A stretch of 64,000 nucleotides of DNA from Bacteroidia bacterium. GTDB lineage: Bacteria > Bacteroidota > Bacteroidia > Cytophagales > Cyclobacteriaceae. Positions within the stretch are counted from its first letter, which is position 1. Each line of letters opens with the position of its first letter. The notes beneath the pieces are model-generated. The model was given only the letters and a program-made list of their open reading frames with translations. It was not told where the DNA came from and did no database searches. Below, in pieces: positions 54,846 to 62,755 of this stretch. The DNA is taken from NCBI GenBank assembly GCA_030425425.1, contig JAUIAO010000032.1, positions 1-64,000 on the forward strand, in the 5' to 3' direction. Both the position numbers and the translations under genes were made by a program.

Positions 54846-55839
54846 AAAACTACTTATTCCCATTTCTATTCTGGTGATTGTGGGATTTTTCCTTTTTCTT
54901 ATCAATCAGGTTTCGGGCATATACCTCATGCTCCAGAGCTTTAATCAGCTGGTAGCCAATATTGTGTTAGGAGTTTTGAGTTTGGGCATGTTCGCATTGG
55001 TGTTATGGCCAATTCTGATGTTTTCTAAACTGCCTAAGCCACTTCATATTCCTGAAAATGAGACCGAATTGGAAGCTTATCGCAAGAAGCTATTCGCCAG
55101 ACTTAGGAAAAATAAGTTGTTGATCTCTGAATCCGCTACCCCCAATTCAATTGATGATCTGGATCGTTCTTTAGATGTACTTCATGGCAAAGCCGATCTG
55201 GTAATTCGCCAAACTGCGACGGCTGTTTTTCTAACAACTTCTGTTTCTCAAAATGGCAAGCTCGACGCACTGACCATTTTAGCCACACAGAGTAGGATGG
55301 TCTGGAAAATCGCTCATATATATTATCAAAGGCCTACAATGCGTGAGTTGGTGTATTTGTATGCCAATGTAGCCGCATCTTCATTCCTGGCAGCAGAAAT
55401 CGAAGATCTGGATATTTCTCAGCAAGTAGAACCAGTGATTTCTTCTTTTATCCGCAATGCTGGAGGTAAGTCTGTTCCAGTTCTTGGCCCTACAGCCAAT
55501 ATCATTTTGGATTCTATGTTGGAAGGTTCTACGAATGCATTTCTGACATTGCGTGTTGGAAACATCACCAAGAAGTATTGTGGTGTCAATGAAGTTATCA
55601 CCAAAAAGCAGATCAAACGAGGAGCATTCATGGAGTCTGCGAAGCAACTCAAAGGTATCGTGATGAAGTCTTCTGGAGAGATTATCAGCGGTCTGGTAAA
55701 GGCAACAAAGAAAGCAGGAGTAGACACGCTCAAATCCGGCTGGGAAGGCATTAAAAATACTGGTGGAAAAGTAGTGGACGGAGTATCAGAAGTAGGTCAG
55801 AAGATTAATCCTTTTAAGAAGAAGGAGGGGGTCAACTAA
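54829..55839 (+). CDS. DUF697/YcjF-like membrane protein
   Basis: A 336-residue protein with two N-terminal membrane helices (about 8-30 and 40-65) and a DUF697-like cytoplasmic domain (about 110-265, DLVIRQTATAVFLTTSVSQNGKLDALTILATQSRMV). The C-terminus is basic. YcjF-type proteins often accompany GTPases in envelope stress systems, but none is here. It overlaps the upstream exported protein gene by 17 bp. Confidence 0.78.
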   Translation: MIKTIKKLLIPISILVIVGFFLFLINQVSGIYLMLQSFNQLVANIVLGVLSLGMFALVLWPILMFSKLPKPLHIPENETELEAYRKKLFARLRKNKLLISESATPNSIDDLDRSLDVLHGKADLVIRQTATAVFLTTSVSQNGKLDALTILATQSRMVWKIAHIYYQRPTMRELVYLYANVAASSFLAAEIEDLDISQQVEPVISSFIRNAGGKSVPVLGPTANIILDSMLEGSTNAFLTLRVGNITKKYCGVNEVITKKQIKRGAFMESAKQLKGIVMKSSGEIISGLVKATKKAGVDTLKSGWEGIKNTGGKVVDGVSEVGQKINPFKKKEGVN

Positions 55840-55841
55840 AC

Positions 55842-55865
55842 TTGAATTAAAATCGCCTATCTTTA
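55842..55865 (+). promoter_or_regulatory. Putative promoter of the RelE-type pair
   Basis: TTG (55842-55844) and TATCTTTA (55858-55865) resemble the -33 and -7 boxes, ending 6 bp before the ATG at 55872. Spacing is somewhat short. Confidence 0.3.
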
Positions 55866-55871
55866 TAATTA

Positions 55872-56096
55872 ATGAACACTACAAACGAATCACAAGTCCA
55901 AAAAGAACAATCACTGCTGCTGGATCAGCTTGAAGCAATTGTAGAGAAGCTTCAACCTGAAATGTATCCAGACTATACAGCTGATTGGGATCAAGATCAA
56001 TTAAAAGTGGAATTGGAAAGACGGGCTTTGGAGCCAGATGCTGGAATTTCATCAATGGAAGAACACATGGCTTTCTTTAAAAACAATCCGCTATAA
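55872..56096 (+). CDS. Antitoxin of a RelE/ParE-type pair
   Basis: A 74-residue acidic protein (MNTTNESQVQKEQSLLLDQL start, ending MEEHMAFFKNNPL) of the addiction-module-component size. Its TAA stop is directly followed by the toxin ATG with no spacer. The acidic, helical character and the position point to an antitoxin. Confidence 0.72.
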   Translation: MNTTNESQVQKEQSLLLDQLEAIVEKLQPEMYPDYTADWDQDQLKVELERRALEPDAGISSMEEHMAFFKNNPL

Positions 56097-56384
56097 ATGA
56101 GAAGGTATGTCGTCATTCCCGATGCGGCAAAAGATATAGAATCATTTAGATTGTACCTTCTAGAGAAAAATGGTGAAATAGTTGCTTCAGCTTTCCTTAA
56201 ACATATTTACCAGAAATTTCCACTACTTGTGGCATTTCCGCAAATTGGTAAACACAGAACAGATTTATTTGAAGGACTTTATTCCTTTCCGGATAAAAGA
56301 TATCAACGTACAATATTTTATACTACAGCCGATTATGGGATTAAGGTCATTGCTGTTTTCGGAGGAAGACAAGACCACAAATAG
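56097..56384 (+). CDS. RelE/ParE-family toxin
   Basis: A 95-residue toxin with an N-terminal helix (DAAKDIESFRLYLLEKNGE) and strands typical of RelE/ParE, ending VIAVFGGRQDHK; the C-terminal Arg and His may be catalytic. Immediately downstream of its antitoxin. Confidence 0.8.
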   Translation: MRRYVVIPDAAKDIESFRLYLLEKNGEIVASAFLKHIYQKFPLLVAFPQIGKHRTDLFEGLYSFPDKRYQRTIFYTTADYGIKVIAVFGGRQDHK

Positions 56385-56423
56385 CATTTGCTGATACGAA
56401 TCAAGGAAAAGTAAGTAAATATC

Positions 56424-56900
56424 ATGAAAAGCATTTTTTGGATTTTGAGTCTCGTTTTGTTGGTTTCTTGTCAGGTTGATGTTGATCTGAACGTAATCGA
56501 AAAGCAAATTCAGATAAACAATGAACATATCGAAGAGGTGATTGATAAATTCGCTTTTGTGGTGCAGGAAACTGGTAATCGTGAACCTGATGTAGCTTTC
56601 CTTAATAAGTTCAAAGAGTTTCATGATTTAAAATCCGAACTAGTATCTCACGTGGAAATTTCGAAACCATTATGCGATAAACAAATTCAACAATGTTTGA
56701 TATATGTTGATTCTGTAAGGTTATGGAGTGAAGGTTTATATGGAAAGGAATACCTTTTTGCCCAGATTGAAAATGCGGATCAAATGTTGAATGAATTTGA
56801 TGAATCCAAAATAGAGTCTGCTTTGATTTTACTTCAGCTTTCAATTCTCGAATTGGAGTTTTATAATAAACTGAACTCAATGTATGCAATGGACTTGTAA
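56424..56900 (+). CDS. Small lipoprotein, first of a related pair
   Basis: A 158-residue lipoprotein (MKSIFWILSLVLLVSC, lipobox LVSC) with a helical, Glu-rich body. It shares its N-terminal 16 residues almost exactly with the product of the gene at 56928, while the bodies diverge. Function unknown. Confidence 0.7.
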   Translation: MKSIFWILSLVLLVSCQVDVDLNVIEKQIQINNEHIEEVIDKFAFVVQETGNREPDVAFLNKFKEFHDLKSELVSHVEISKPLCDKQIQQCLIYVDSVRLWSEGLYGKEYLFAQIENADQMLNEFDESKIESALILLQLSILELEFYNKLNSMYAMDL

Positions 56901-56927
56901 GGTGTCGTTGTTAATGCGGTATTTGTT

Positions 56928-57713
56928 ATGAAAAGCATTTTTTGGGTTTTTGGAGTGGTTTTGTTGGTTTCTTGTGGGCCAGATCAGAATGAAATGGCTG
57001 TGTTGGATCAGGTGATAGAGGATTATGTTGAGCAAAATCTATCGATTTTTGAGAGAATCTTAACTATTGTAGAAGAGGAGGGTAATAGACCCGTCGAGGT
57101 AGAGATTTTAAATCTGGCGGAGGAAATTGTCAACGTAGGAAGATTTAATGACTCTTTGAGTTTTGATCAGATTTTAGACAGTCAATTCATTATGGAGCAA
57201 AAGTTGGTTTTTCCCGATTCACTTTTTTCTGAGTATTCGAGAAAAGAGTTAAAAAGCATTCGTAGTAAATATCAAAAAAGGAAGGTTGAGATTGAGAGAT
57301 CAATTTTTATAGCTGATGAATTTTCATTCAGATTACATGTGATCAATTTCCTTCAGTTGAAAAGAAACTACCTAGATCACTTATTGAAAATGGTGAGTAA
57401 TTGCACTTGGTTTACTTCTGTTCATCTCAGCATTAATAATGATATAGCCATAAATGGCCAACCATTTAGGGGGATCATAAGTTTGTCAGACAGCCCTACA
57501 AGTGATATTAATTATTCCTATAAAAATTTAGAGATCATTTTGGATAATACAAGTATGGCCTTTGATTCTGAACAAATCGGTAGTTCACTTATCATTACTT
57601 TTATACCCAACCAAATAGGAACTCATGTTATAACAGGTGAGCTTGTTAGAAATTTTAAAAGCTCTGAAAATAGTTTGTCCACTGACTTTCATTTCGAAAT
57701 TCCAGTGAAGTAG
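56928..57713 (+). CDS. Lipoprotein, second of a related pair
   Basis: A 261-residue lipoprotein (MKSIFWVFGVVLLVSC) with a helical N-terminal body and a strand-rich C-terminal domain (about 155-260). It has the same start as the gene at 56424 and lies 27 bp after it. The pair probably arose by duplication and then divergence or domain gain. Confidence 0.7.
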   Translation: MKSIFWVFGVVLLVSCGPDQNEMAVLDQVIEDYVEQNLSIFERILTIVEEEGNRPVEVEILNLAEEIVNVGRFNDSLSFDQILDSQFIMEQKLVFPDSLFSEYSRKELKSIRSKYQKRKVEIERSIFIADEFSFRLHVINFLQLKRNYLDHLLKMVSNCTWFTSVHLSINNDIAINGQPFRGIISLSDSPTSDINYSYKNLEIILDNTSMAFDSEQIGSSLIITFIPNQIGTHVITGELVRNFKSSENSLSTDFHFEIPVK

Positions 57714-57730
57714 CCTGTCATAACTGCAGG

Positions 57731-57982
57731 TTATTTACTAACAAGTTCCACTGGTGTACTTTCTAGATATGCAGTATCTGGGTCTAGGTCGATAAAGTCA
57801 TCCCACTGTAACACACCATCCACCGCTCTAACTGTTTTGCAGAATGCTTCCTCCCGTAAAGGCTCGTAGATTGGGAATTTGAGATATTCCTTCAGATCGA
57901 GTTTCTTAACTTCATCATTGGCAAAGGTTACCAATAGTTGGAAATTGCCTTGGTAAACAACAGATTTTGCTCGTGGATTCAT
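57731..57982 (-). CDS. DUF2442 family protein
   Basis: An 83-residue protein with DUF2442-type features (VVYQGNFQLLVTFANDEVKKLDL, then FCKTVRAVDGVLQWDDFIDLDPDTAY). It follows the DUF4160 gene with no spacer. DUF2442 and DUF4160 genes commonly occur as pairs and have been proposed as toxin-antitoxin-like modules; the activity is not established here. Confidence 0.85.
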   Translation of the reverse strand: MNPRAKSVVYQGNFQLLVTFANDEVKKLDLKEYLKFPIYEPLREEAFCKTVRAVDGVLQWDDFIDLDPDTAYLESTPVELVSK

Positions 57983-58252
57983 TTATCTAAGGGGTTCTAT
58001 TCTAAATATTTTGTTACCTGTAACAGCCAATTCCCAATTTGCCATCAATTCTTCTTGATGAATTTCTATCCAGGCCTCCACCAATTTTGACTTATTGTTT
58101 GGAATTTTTCCGTCTAGAATGTTGCCATTTGGAATTTCATAAACAGCCTCCATTCCTGCATACTTAACATGGATATGAGGCAAGTGGTGCTGCTTTGTGT
58201 CCAAATAATACATAGAAATGATTATTCCGTAAAACATCGATATTACAGGCAT
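57983..58252 (-). CDS. DUF4160 family protein
   Basis: An 89-residue protein with the DUF4160 core (MPVISMFYGIIISMYYLD, then HHLPHIHVKYAGMEAVYEI). The downstream DUF2442 gene abuts it. Which of the two acts as toxin cannot be read from sequence. Confidence 0.87.
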   Translation of the reverse strand: MPVISMFYGIIISMYYLDTKQHHLPHIHVKYAGMEAVYEIPNGNILDGKIPNNKSKLVEAWIEIHQEELMANWELAVTGNKIFRIEPLR

Positions 58253-58297
58253 ATTATCTCTTTTAACAAAGATAAGAACTTCTCAGCTTCCCCCTTT

Positions 58298-58942
58298 TCA
58301 CACCAAGCCCTCCTGCACAGCTATCCTCACCATGCCAGCCACATTGTGAACGGCCAGTTTTTCCATAATAGATTTCCGGTGTGTCTCTACAGTTCTCACG
58401 GCAATAAATAGCTTCTCAGCCACGCCCTTGGTACTCAATCCTTCTGCGATTAATGTCAGAATCTCACGTTCGCGCTCAGTTAAAGATTGCGTTTTTTTCA
58501 GTCCGGTATTCTTAATTTCCTTAGAGGTATTGATTAGGGCTTCCATGGCCTTTTGCGAATAGTAAGTTTTTCCGCCAAGCACAGCTTCTATACAGTTCTG
58601 AAAATCGATTTGATCTGCATTCTTAGGTAAATATCCTTCCAGCTTCAGATCCATGGCTTTTTTCACCACACTCTGATTCAGATGCATGGTGAGGAGGACG
58701 AATTTTGATTTCAACCCTTCTTTGCGAAGCTGCTGAATCATTTCCAACCCGTTCATGCCCGGCATGTCAAGGTCCGACAAAACGATATCTGGTCTGGAGG
58801 CTTTGATTCTCGGAATCGCTTCAGAGGGACTTTCATAAACGCCAATTACTTCAACATCCGACATTGATTCGAAGAACCTACTGATGCCCTGTGCCACCAA
58901 CTGATGGTCATCCACAATCGCTATGGTTTTTTTGGTGTTCAT
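58298..58942 (-). CDS. NarL/LuxR-family response regulator
   Basis: A 214-residue regulator: receiver domain with Asp57 (VLSDLDMPGMNG) and a C-terminal LuxR-type helix-turn-helix (TEREREILTLIAEGLSTKGVAEKL). It overlaps its kinase gene by 4 bp. The ACCACGAG repeats at 60855-60884 are its possible targets. Confidence 0.93.
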   Translation of the reverse strand: MNTKKTIAIVDDHQLVAQGISRFFESMSDVEVIGVYESPSEAIPRIKASRPDIVLSDLDMPGMNGLEMIQQLRKEGLKSKFVLLTMHLNQSVVKKAMDLKLEGYLPKNADQIDFQNCIEAVLGGKTYYSQKAMEALINTSKEIKNTGLKKTQSLTEREREILTLIAEGLSTKGVAEKLFIAVRTVETHRKSIMEKLAVHNVAGMVRIAVQEGLV

Positions 58943-60825
58943 GCGATTGGTATGGTCACAGTTGCTGATGTGCCACTGCCCGCGCTTGGTTCGTAGTTCA
59001 CTGATCCTTTCACCATATCCAACCGACTTTTGATGTTGATCAGCCCATGTCCGTTAGATTTTGAGTCATCCATTCCTTTACCATTATCTTCAACGAATAG
59101 CAGCAGTTTTTCTTTGTTTTTGATCAACTGCACAGACACTTCAGAGGCTTCAGAGTGCTTGATAATGTTATTAATCAATTCTTGCAGTACCCGGTAGAGA
59201 CTGATTTCTATACGCTCCTGAAAGCGTTGGTCTATTTTGTGATGTTCGAAAGTGAACTGCATTTCGGAAAACTGGAAACTGCTTTTGAGTAAATCTTCTA
59301 TGGCTTCTACCAGACCATCTTCCATCAACTTGCGAGGCATCATCTGGTGTGAGATTTGGCGCACTTCATCAGCGGATTTACTAAACTGATCAGCGATGAT
59401 TTCCAGATCCTCCTGCTGCTGTTCGTCAGAAATTTTGCTCACCATGTTTTTCAAGGCCATTTTCAGCGCACTTAGCTGCTGACCAATGCCATCATGCAGG
59501 TCTTTACTGATTCGTTTACGTTCTTCCTCTGTTGCCTGAATCACACTTTCAAACCCTCGTTCTTTTTCTCGCAGTATGGCTTCCTGCAATTTTTGATTTT
59601 GCTTAGCACGATATTGATTGTAAAAGACGATTCCAAAAAGGCTAAGGATTATCAGGCTACCGATCAATCCAAATATCTGAATCTGTTTAGCTTTCAATGA
59701 AGCTTCTTTTTCTGCAATTTCTAGTTTCTGAGTGGCAATTTCCTGTTCTTTTTCTGCAGTCTCATATTTGGTTTGTAGCTCGTTGATTTTGTTCAATGTG
59801 TTTTCGTTCAAGATAGAATCCTGATAAGTGTTTTTCAGTTTGAGGTATTCAATAGCCGCATCGTACTTTTTTCTTTTGTATTCCAGCTGATATAGATAAT
59901 CATAGTTGTATACGATATGGTGCTTGCTGTCCAGTCTCACATACGTTTTCAGGGTGCTCAGCAAAGTGTCTTTAGCCTCATTAAAGTTTCCAAGGGTAAA
60001 ATACGCCTCAGCCAGATTCATTTTGGCAGTGGCCGTACTGATCTGATCTTCTATTTTTAGACCCTCCTTAATGGCTCGCAAGTAATATTTAATCGCAGAT
60101 TGGTAGTCACCTTTGTAGAAATACACACCACCGATATTGCCCAGAATAGCCACAATTCCCTCTGTCTCATTGATTTCATCCATAACGGAAATAGCCTCTT
60201 CATAATCATTTAAAGAGGCATCTAGTTGCCCGGTCATCATATTGGCATTTCCACTCTCAATGAGTGCAGCATAAGTAATCTGTGGCGCTTCACGTATTCG
60301 TGATTGTGCTACCACCGGCTTGATCTGATCCAATGCTTCACGGTATTTTCCGAGAAAAATTAGGCTCTGGGCTATGGTGATGTCACTTGTAGCTCCCGTT
60401 TTGTAATCTCCCAGGGCATATGCTATTGTTTTGGCTTTGATAAAATACTCGATGGCCAGATCAAAATCCCCGCGATATTTATAAATCACCCCTAAGCGCT
60501 GGTTGGCTTTTGAGATCCGCACAGAATCACTAGCAGATTCTCCAAGTTCCAGAGATTTTTGCTGACACCAAATGGCAGAATCATATTTTGAGATTCGCTG
60601 ATAGTAAAGTCCTAACAAGGAATAATAATGGGATAAATCAGCTTCATCATTCGCAAAAGTCTTCAGCTTATTGATGGCCCATAGTGTTGAATCAAGAGAG
60701 GTGTAGTCATACTTTATGACCAGCTCATGATAGTAACTTATCGAATCAACTTCTTTTTCCTGAGCATTCCCAGAGATCAGAAAGAGCAAAATCAACCCTC
60801 CAAGAATTGTTTTTTTAATCGTCAT
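58939..60825 (-). CDS. TPR-containing sensor histidine kinase (HisKA_3 type)
   Basis: A 628-residue kinase with a signal peptide, a periplasmic TPR domain (about 25-350), a coiled stretch, one membrane helix (about 385-405), HisKA_3 with His444 in KDLHDGIGQQ, and a HATPase domain ending NGHGLINIKSR. It is the NarX-like type that partners a NarL-type regulator, encoded just downstream. It is divergent from the lipoprotein gene at 60943. Confidence 0.92.
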   Translation of the reverse strand: MTIKKTILGGLILLFLISGNAQEKEVDSISYYHELVIKYDYTSLDSTLWAINKLKTFANDEADLSHYYSLLGLYYQRISKYDSAIWCQQKSLELGESASDSVRISKANQRLGVIYKYRGDFDLAIEYFIKAKTIAYALGDYKTGATSDITIAQSLIFLGKYREALDQIKPVVAQSRIREAPQITYAALIESGNANMMTGQLDASLNDYEEAISVMDEINETEGIVAILGNIGGVYFYKGDYQSAIKYYLRAIKEGLKIEDQISTATAKMNLAEAYFTLGNFNEAKDTLLSTLKTYVRLDSKHHIVYNYDYLYQLEYKRKKYDAAIEYLKLKNTYQDSILNENTLNKINELQTKYETAEKEQEIATQKLEIAEKEASLKAKQIQIFGLIGSLIILSLFGIVFYNQYRAKQNQKLQEAILREKERGFESVIQATEEERKRISKDLHDGIGQQLSALKMALKNMVSKISDEQQQEDLEIIADQFSKSADEVRQISHQMMPRKLMEDGLVEAIEDLLKSSFQFSEMQFTFEHHKIDQRFQERIEISLYRVLQELINNIIKHSEASEVSVQLIKNKEKLLLFVEDNGKGMDDSKSNGHGLINIKSRLDMVKGSVNYEPSAGSGTSATVTIPIA

Positions 60826-60854
60826 ATTGGCTATTTGTCACAGTTTACCGATTT

Positions 60855-60884
60855 ACCACGAGGCATCTACCGGAAAACCACGAG
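60855..60884. promoter_or_regulatory. Direct repeats ACCACGAG, two helical turns apart
   Basis: ACCACGAG occurs at 60855-60862 and 60877-60884, start-to-start 22 bp, in the divergent region between the NarL-type system and the lipoprotein gene. Spacing on one helix face suits a regulator site. Confidence 0.45.
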
Positions 60885-60903
60885 TTAAACCTTGAAATTA
60901 CCT

Positions 60904-60945
60904 CATGAGCTTTGAGTATTCAAATTATAAACTCTCAAAGTCATG
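60904..60945 (+). promoter_or_regulatory. Hairpin sequestering the start codon of the lipoprotein gene
   Basis: CATGA (60904-60908) and CTTTGAG (60910-60916) pair with CTCAAAG (60934-60940) and TCATG (60941-60945) through one bulged G and a 17-base loop. The ATG at 60943-60945 is inside the stem. Read as RNA this 12-bp stem would hide the start codon. Confidence 0.6.
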
Positions 60946-61593
60946 AAAAAACTGAACAAAAATTCTAACAACTGGCTGGCAATACTTTGTCTGTTATTGA
61001 TCACATTCATTTCTTACAGCTGTGAAGAAGCTGAAGATGATATCATCAAAGATGAAGAAAACACTGAGGATAGTACTAATACTGGAGGGGGAAATACGGC
61101 TAACCTGACCAATAATGTGATTACAGACGGTAGTGCATCCGTCACACTTGATAAATACACGATTACCTATGTAGAGGGAGAAGTAAACACTGGTGGTGAT
61201 TACTATGAAATATATGCATTTGCAGGAGAAACTTTTGCCTCATCAAACGACTATCTGAGGGTATTCGTGGATGAAATTCCTTCCTCAGCTAACACTTACA
61301 GCTGGCAGGCTGAAGGTAATAGTGGAGGAGCTATCAAAGCGGATGAATTTTTCATTCAGGCTAAAATTGAAGGAAAAACTTGGTATGGGGTTTATACCGC
61401 AGAAGCCTGGGCTACCTCTGGTAGCATGGAAACTACTGTAGATGGGGATAAAGTGACCCTCGCATTTTCTGAAATAGAGCTTTCGGATAACTACATTTCA
61501 ATCAATGTGACAGAAACAAAGAAGATCAGTGGTAAAATCACCATGGACAAAAATAGTGTAGCGCCGAATCAGTTTTTTGATCTTTTGGACTAA
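60943..61593 (+). CDS. Lipoprotein divergent from the NarL-type system
   Basis: A 216-residue lipoprotein (lipobox region ISYSC, residues about 22-27) with an acidic, Gly/Asn-rich linker (about 29-55) and a beta-rich body (SVTLDKYTITYVEGEVNTGG). It is divergent from the TPR kinase and probably regulated by it. Its start codon is inside the hairpin described at 60904. Function unknown. Confidence 0.78.
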   Translation: MKKLNKNSNNWLAILCLLLITFISYSCEEAEDDIIKDEENTEDSTNTGGGNTANLTNNVITDGSASVTLDKYTITYVEGEVNTGGDYYEIYAFAGETFASSNDYLRVFVDEIPSSANTYSWQAEGNSGGAIKADEFFIQAKIEGKTWYGVYTAEAWATSGSMETTVDGDKVTLAFSEIELSDNYISINVTETKKISGKITMDKNSVAPNQFFDLLD

Positions 61594-61782
61594 TCAATCG
61601 CTATTAAAATCTGGAGAGTCCTAAAAAAATTCTGTCAATTCCTATGGGTCTCTTTTGAAAAGATAAAATAGATCAATGCCACAATCCTCCCGCTGTGGCT
61701 TTGAGAACCTTTCTCGGGAGCTGGCCTCTGTATCCAAATGCAGAGGCCATCAATTAATCAATCTTCACTTACTCTTGATAAT

Positions 61783-62571
61783 ATGAAACCTTATAAACTA
61801 ATGAGCTTGATGGCTTTTGTTCTCTTTGCCACGGCGGCTCAGGCACAGATGCCTCGCGAATACGTCATGGGAAAAATAAGTTTTCTTTATGGAAATAATA
61901 CATTCTCTGGGATGTACAATACCCAAACCGGTGAATCCAAGTCTCTGGGTTCTTTTGCCCGATTTACCAATATGGTAAGCAATGATAACAGCTATTTCGA
62001 AACGGGATCTGATCTGCCATTTTTCATTCTTTTAACCCTTGCAAATGGCATTAATAACAAACCGCCACTGGTTTCTTCTGAAATAAAGAGCTATGCGGAA
62101 GATATGAAAGGCACTAACGTAGAAGGGAACTCTCTTCAATACCTTGCCACAAGTCTGTTGCACTATTCTGCTTCTTGGGAAATCTACGAAGGGTTAATGC
62201 TGGGTGGCCATATAGGATGGGAAGGAATAGCTGCCAGTGAATGGGATAAGGACAATGTTTTTACAGAAAGATATACCGTGGATGCCAATTACCTGGCGCT
62301 TGCACCTGTTATTGCTTATCAAACGGACTATTTCCGTGCAGAATTCAAGTATAAGTTCCTTGGAGCAAGTAAAAGAATTGAAAAGGGTGGGCGCCAATGG
62401 GAATTTGCCGCTGATTATTACTTTTCGTCTGGAAATGAGGCATTCGCTTTAGCCTTCGGAGTATATGCCCAAAAGCTTGATGTTACACTTCCTGCAGGGA
62501 GACAGCCAAATATTTCTTCTGCCGGCATTCGCATGAGCTTTTTGTATTATAGCTTGTATAACCTGTTTTAG
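61783..62571 (+). CDS. Outer-membrane-type exported protein
   Basis: Started at 61783, the 262-residue product has a signal peptide (MKPYKLMSLMAFVLFATAAQAQ) and an aromatic, strand-rich body ending SFLYYSLYNLF with a terminal Phe, as in outer-membrane barrels. The frame is open to 61738, but those codons lack signal-peptide character. It is probably co-regulated with the lipoprotein upstream, 189 bp away. Confidence 0.72.
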   Translation: MKPYKLMSLMAFVLFATAAQAQMPREYVMGKISFLYGNNTFSGMYNTQTGESKSLGSFARFTNMVSNDNSYFETGSDLPFFILLTLANGINNKPPLVSSEIKSYAEDMKGTNVEGNSLQYLATSLLHYSASWEIYEGLMLGGHIGWEGIAASEWDKDNVFTERYTVDANYLALAPVIAYQTDYFRAEFKYKFLGASKRIEKGGRQWEFAADYYFSSGNEAFALAFGVYAQKLDVTLPAGRQPNISSAGIRMSFLYYSLYNLF

Positions 62572-62580
62572 AGCAATTGA

Positions 62581-62627
62581 CTCTATCTACCCAGTGGGTT
62601 GCGTTCACCAATCCACTGGGTGGAGAG
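62581..62627 (+). terminator. Hairpin after the outer-membrane protein gene
   Basis: ACCCAGTGG (62589-62597) pairs with CCACTGGGT (62613-62621), with flanking CTCT (62581-62584) and AGAG (62624-62627). It lies 18 bp after the stop. There is no strong T-run, so it may be a processing or weak terminator hairpin. Confidence 0.4.
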
Positions 62628-62755
62628 ACATTATGTTTTCAAACGATACTCCAAGAATATCAGGGTACTTACAGAAAATAGCATTTCAACGGGTATTACC
62701 ACTATCATCGAACCAGGAAATGCGGGGTTGAGGTGTGTTACAGAGTGACAACCTA

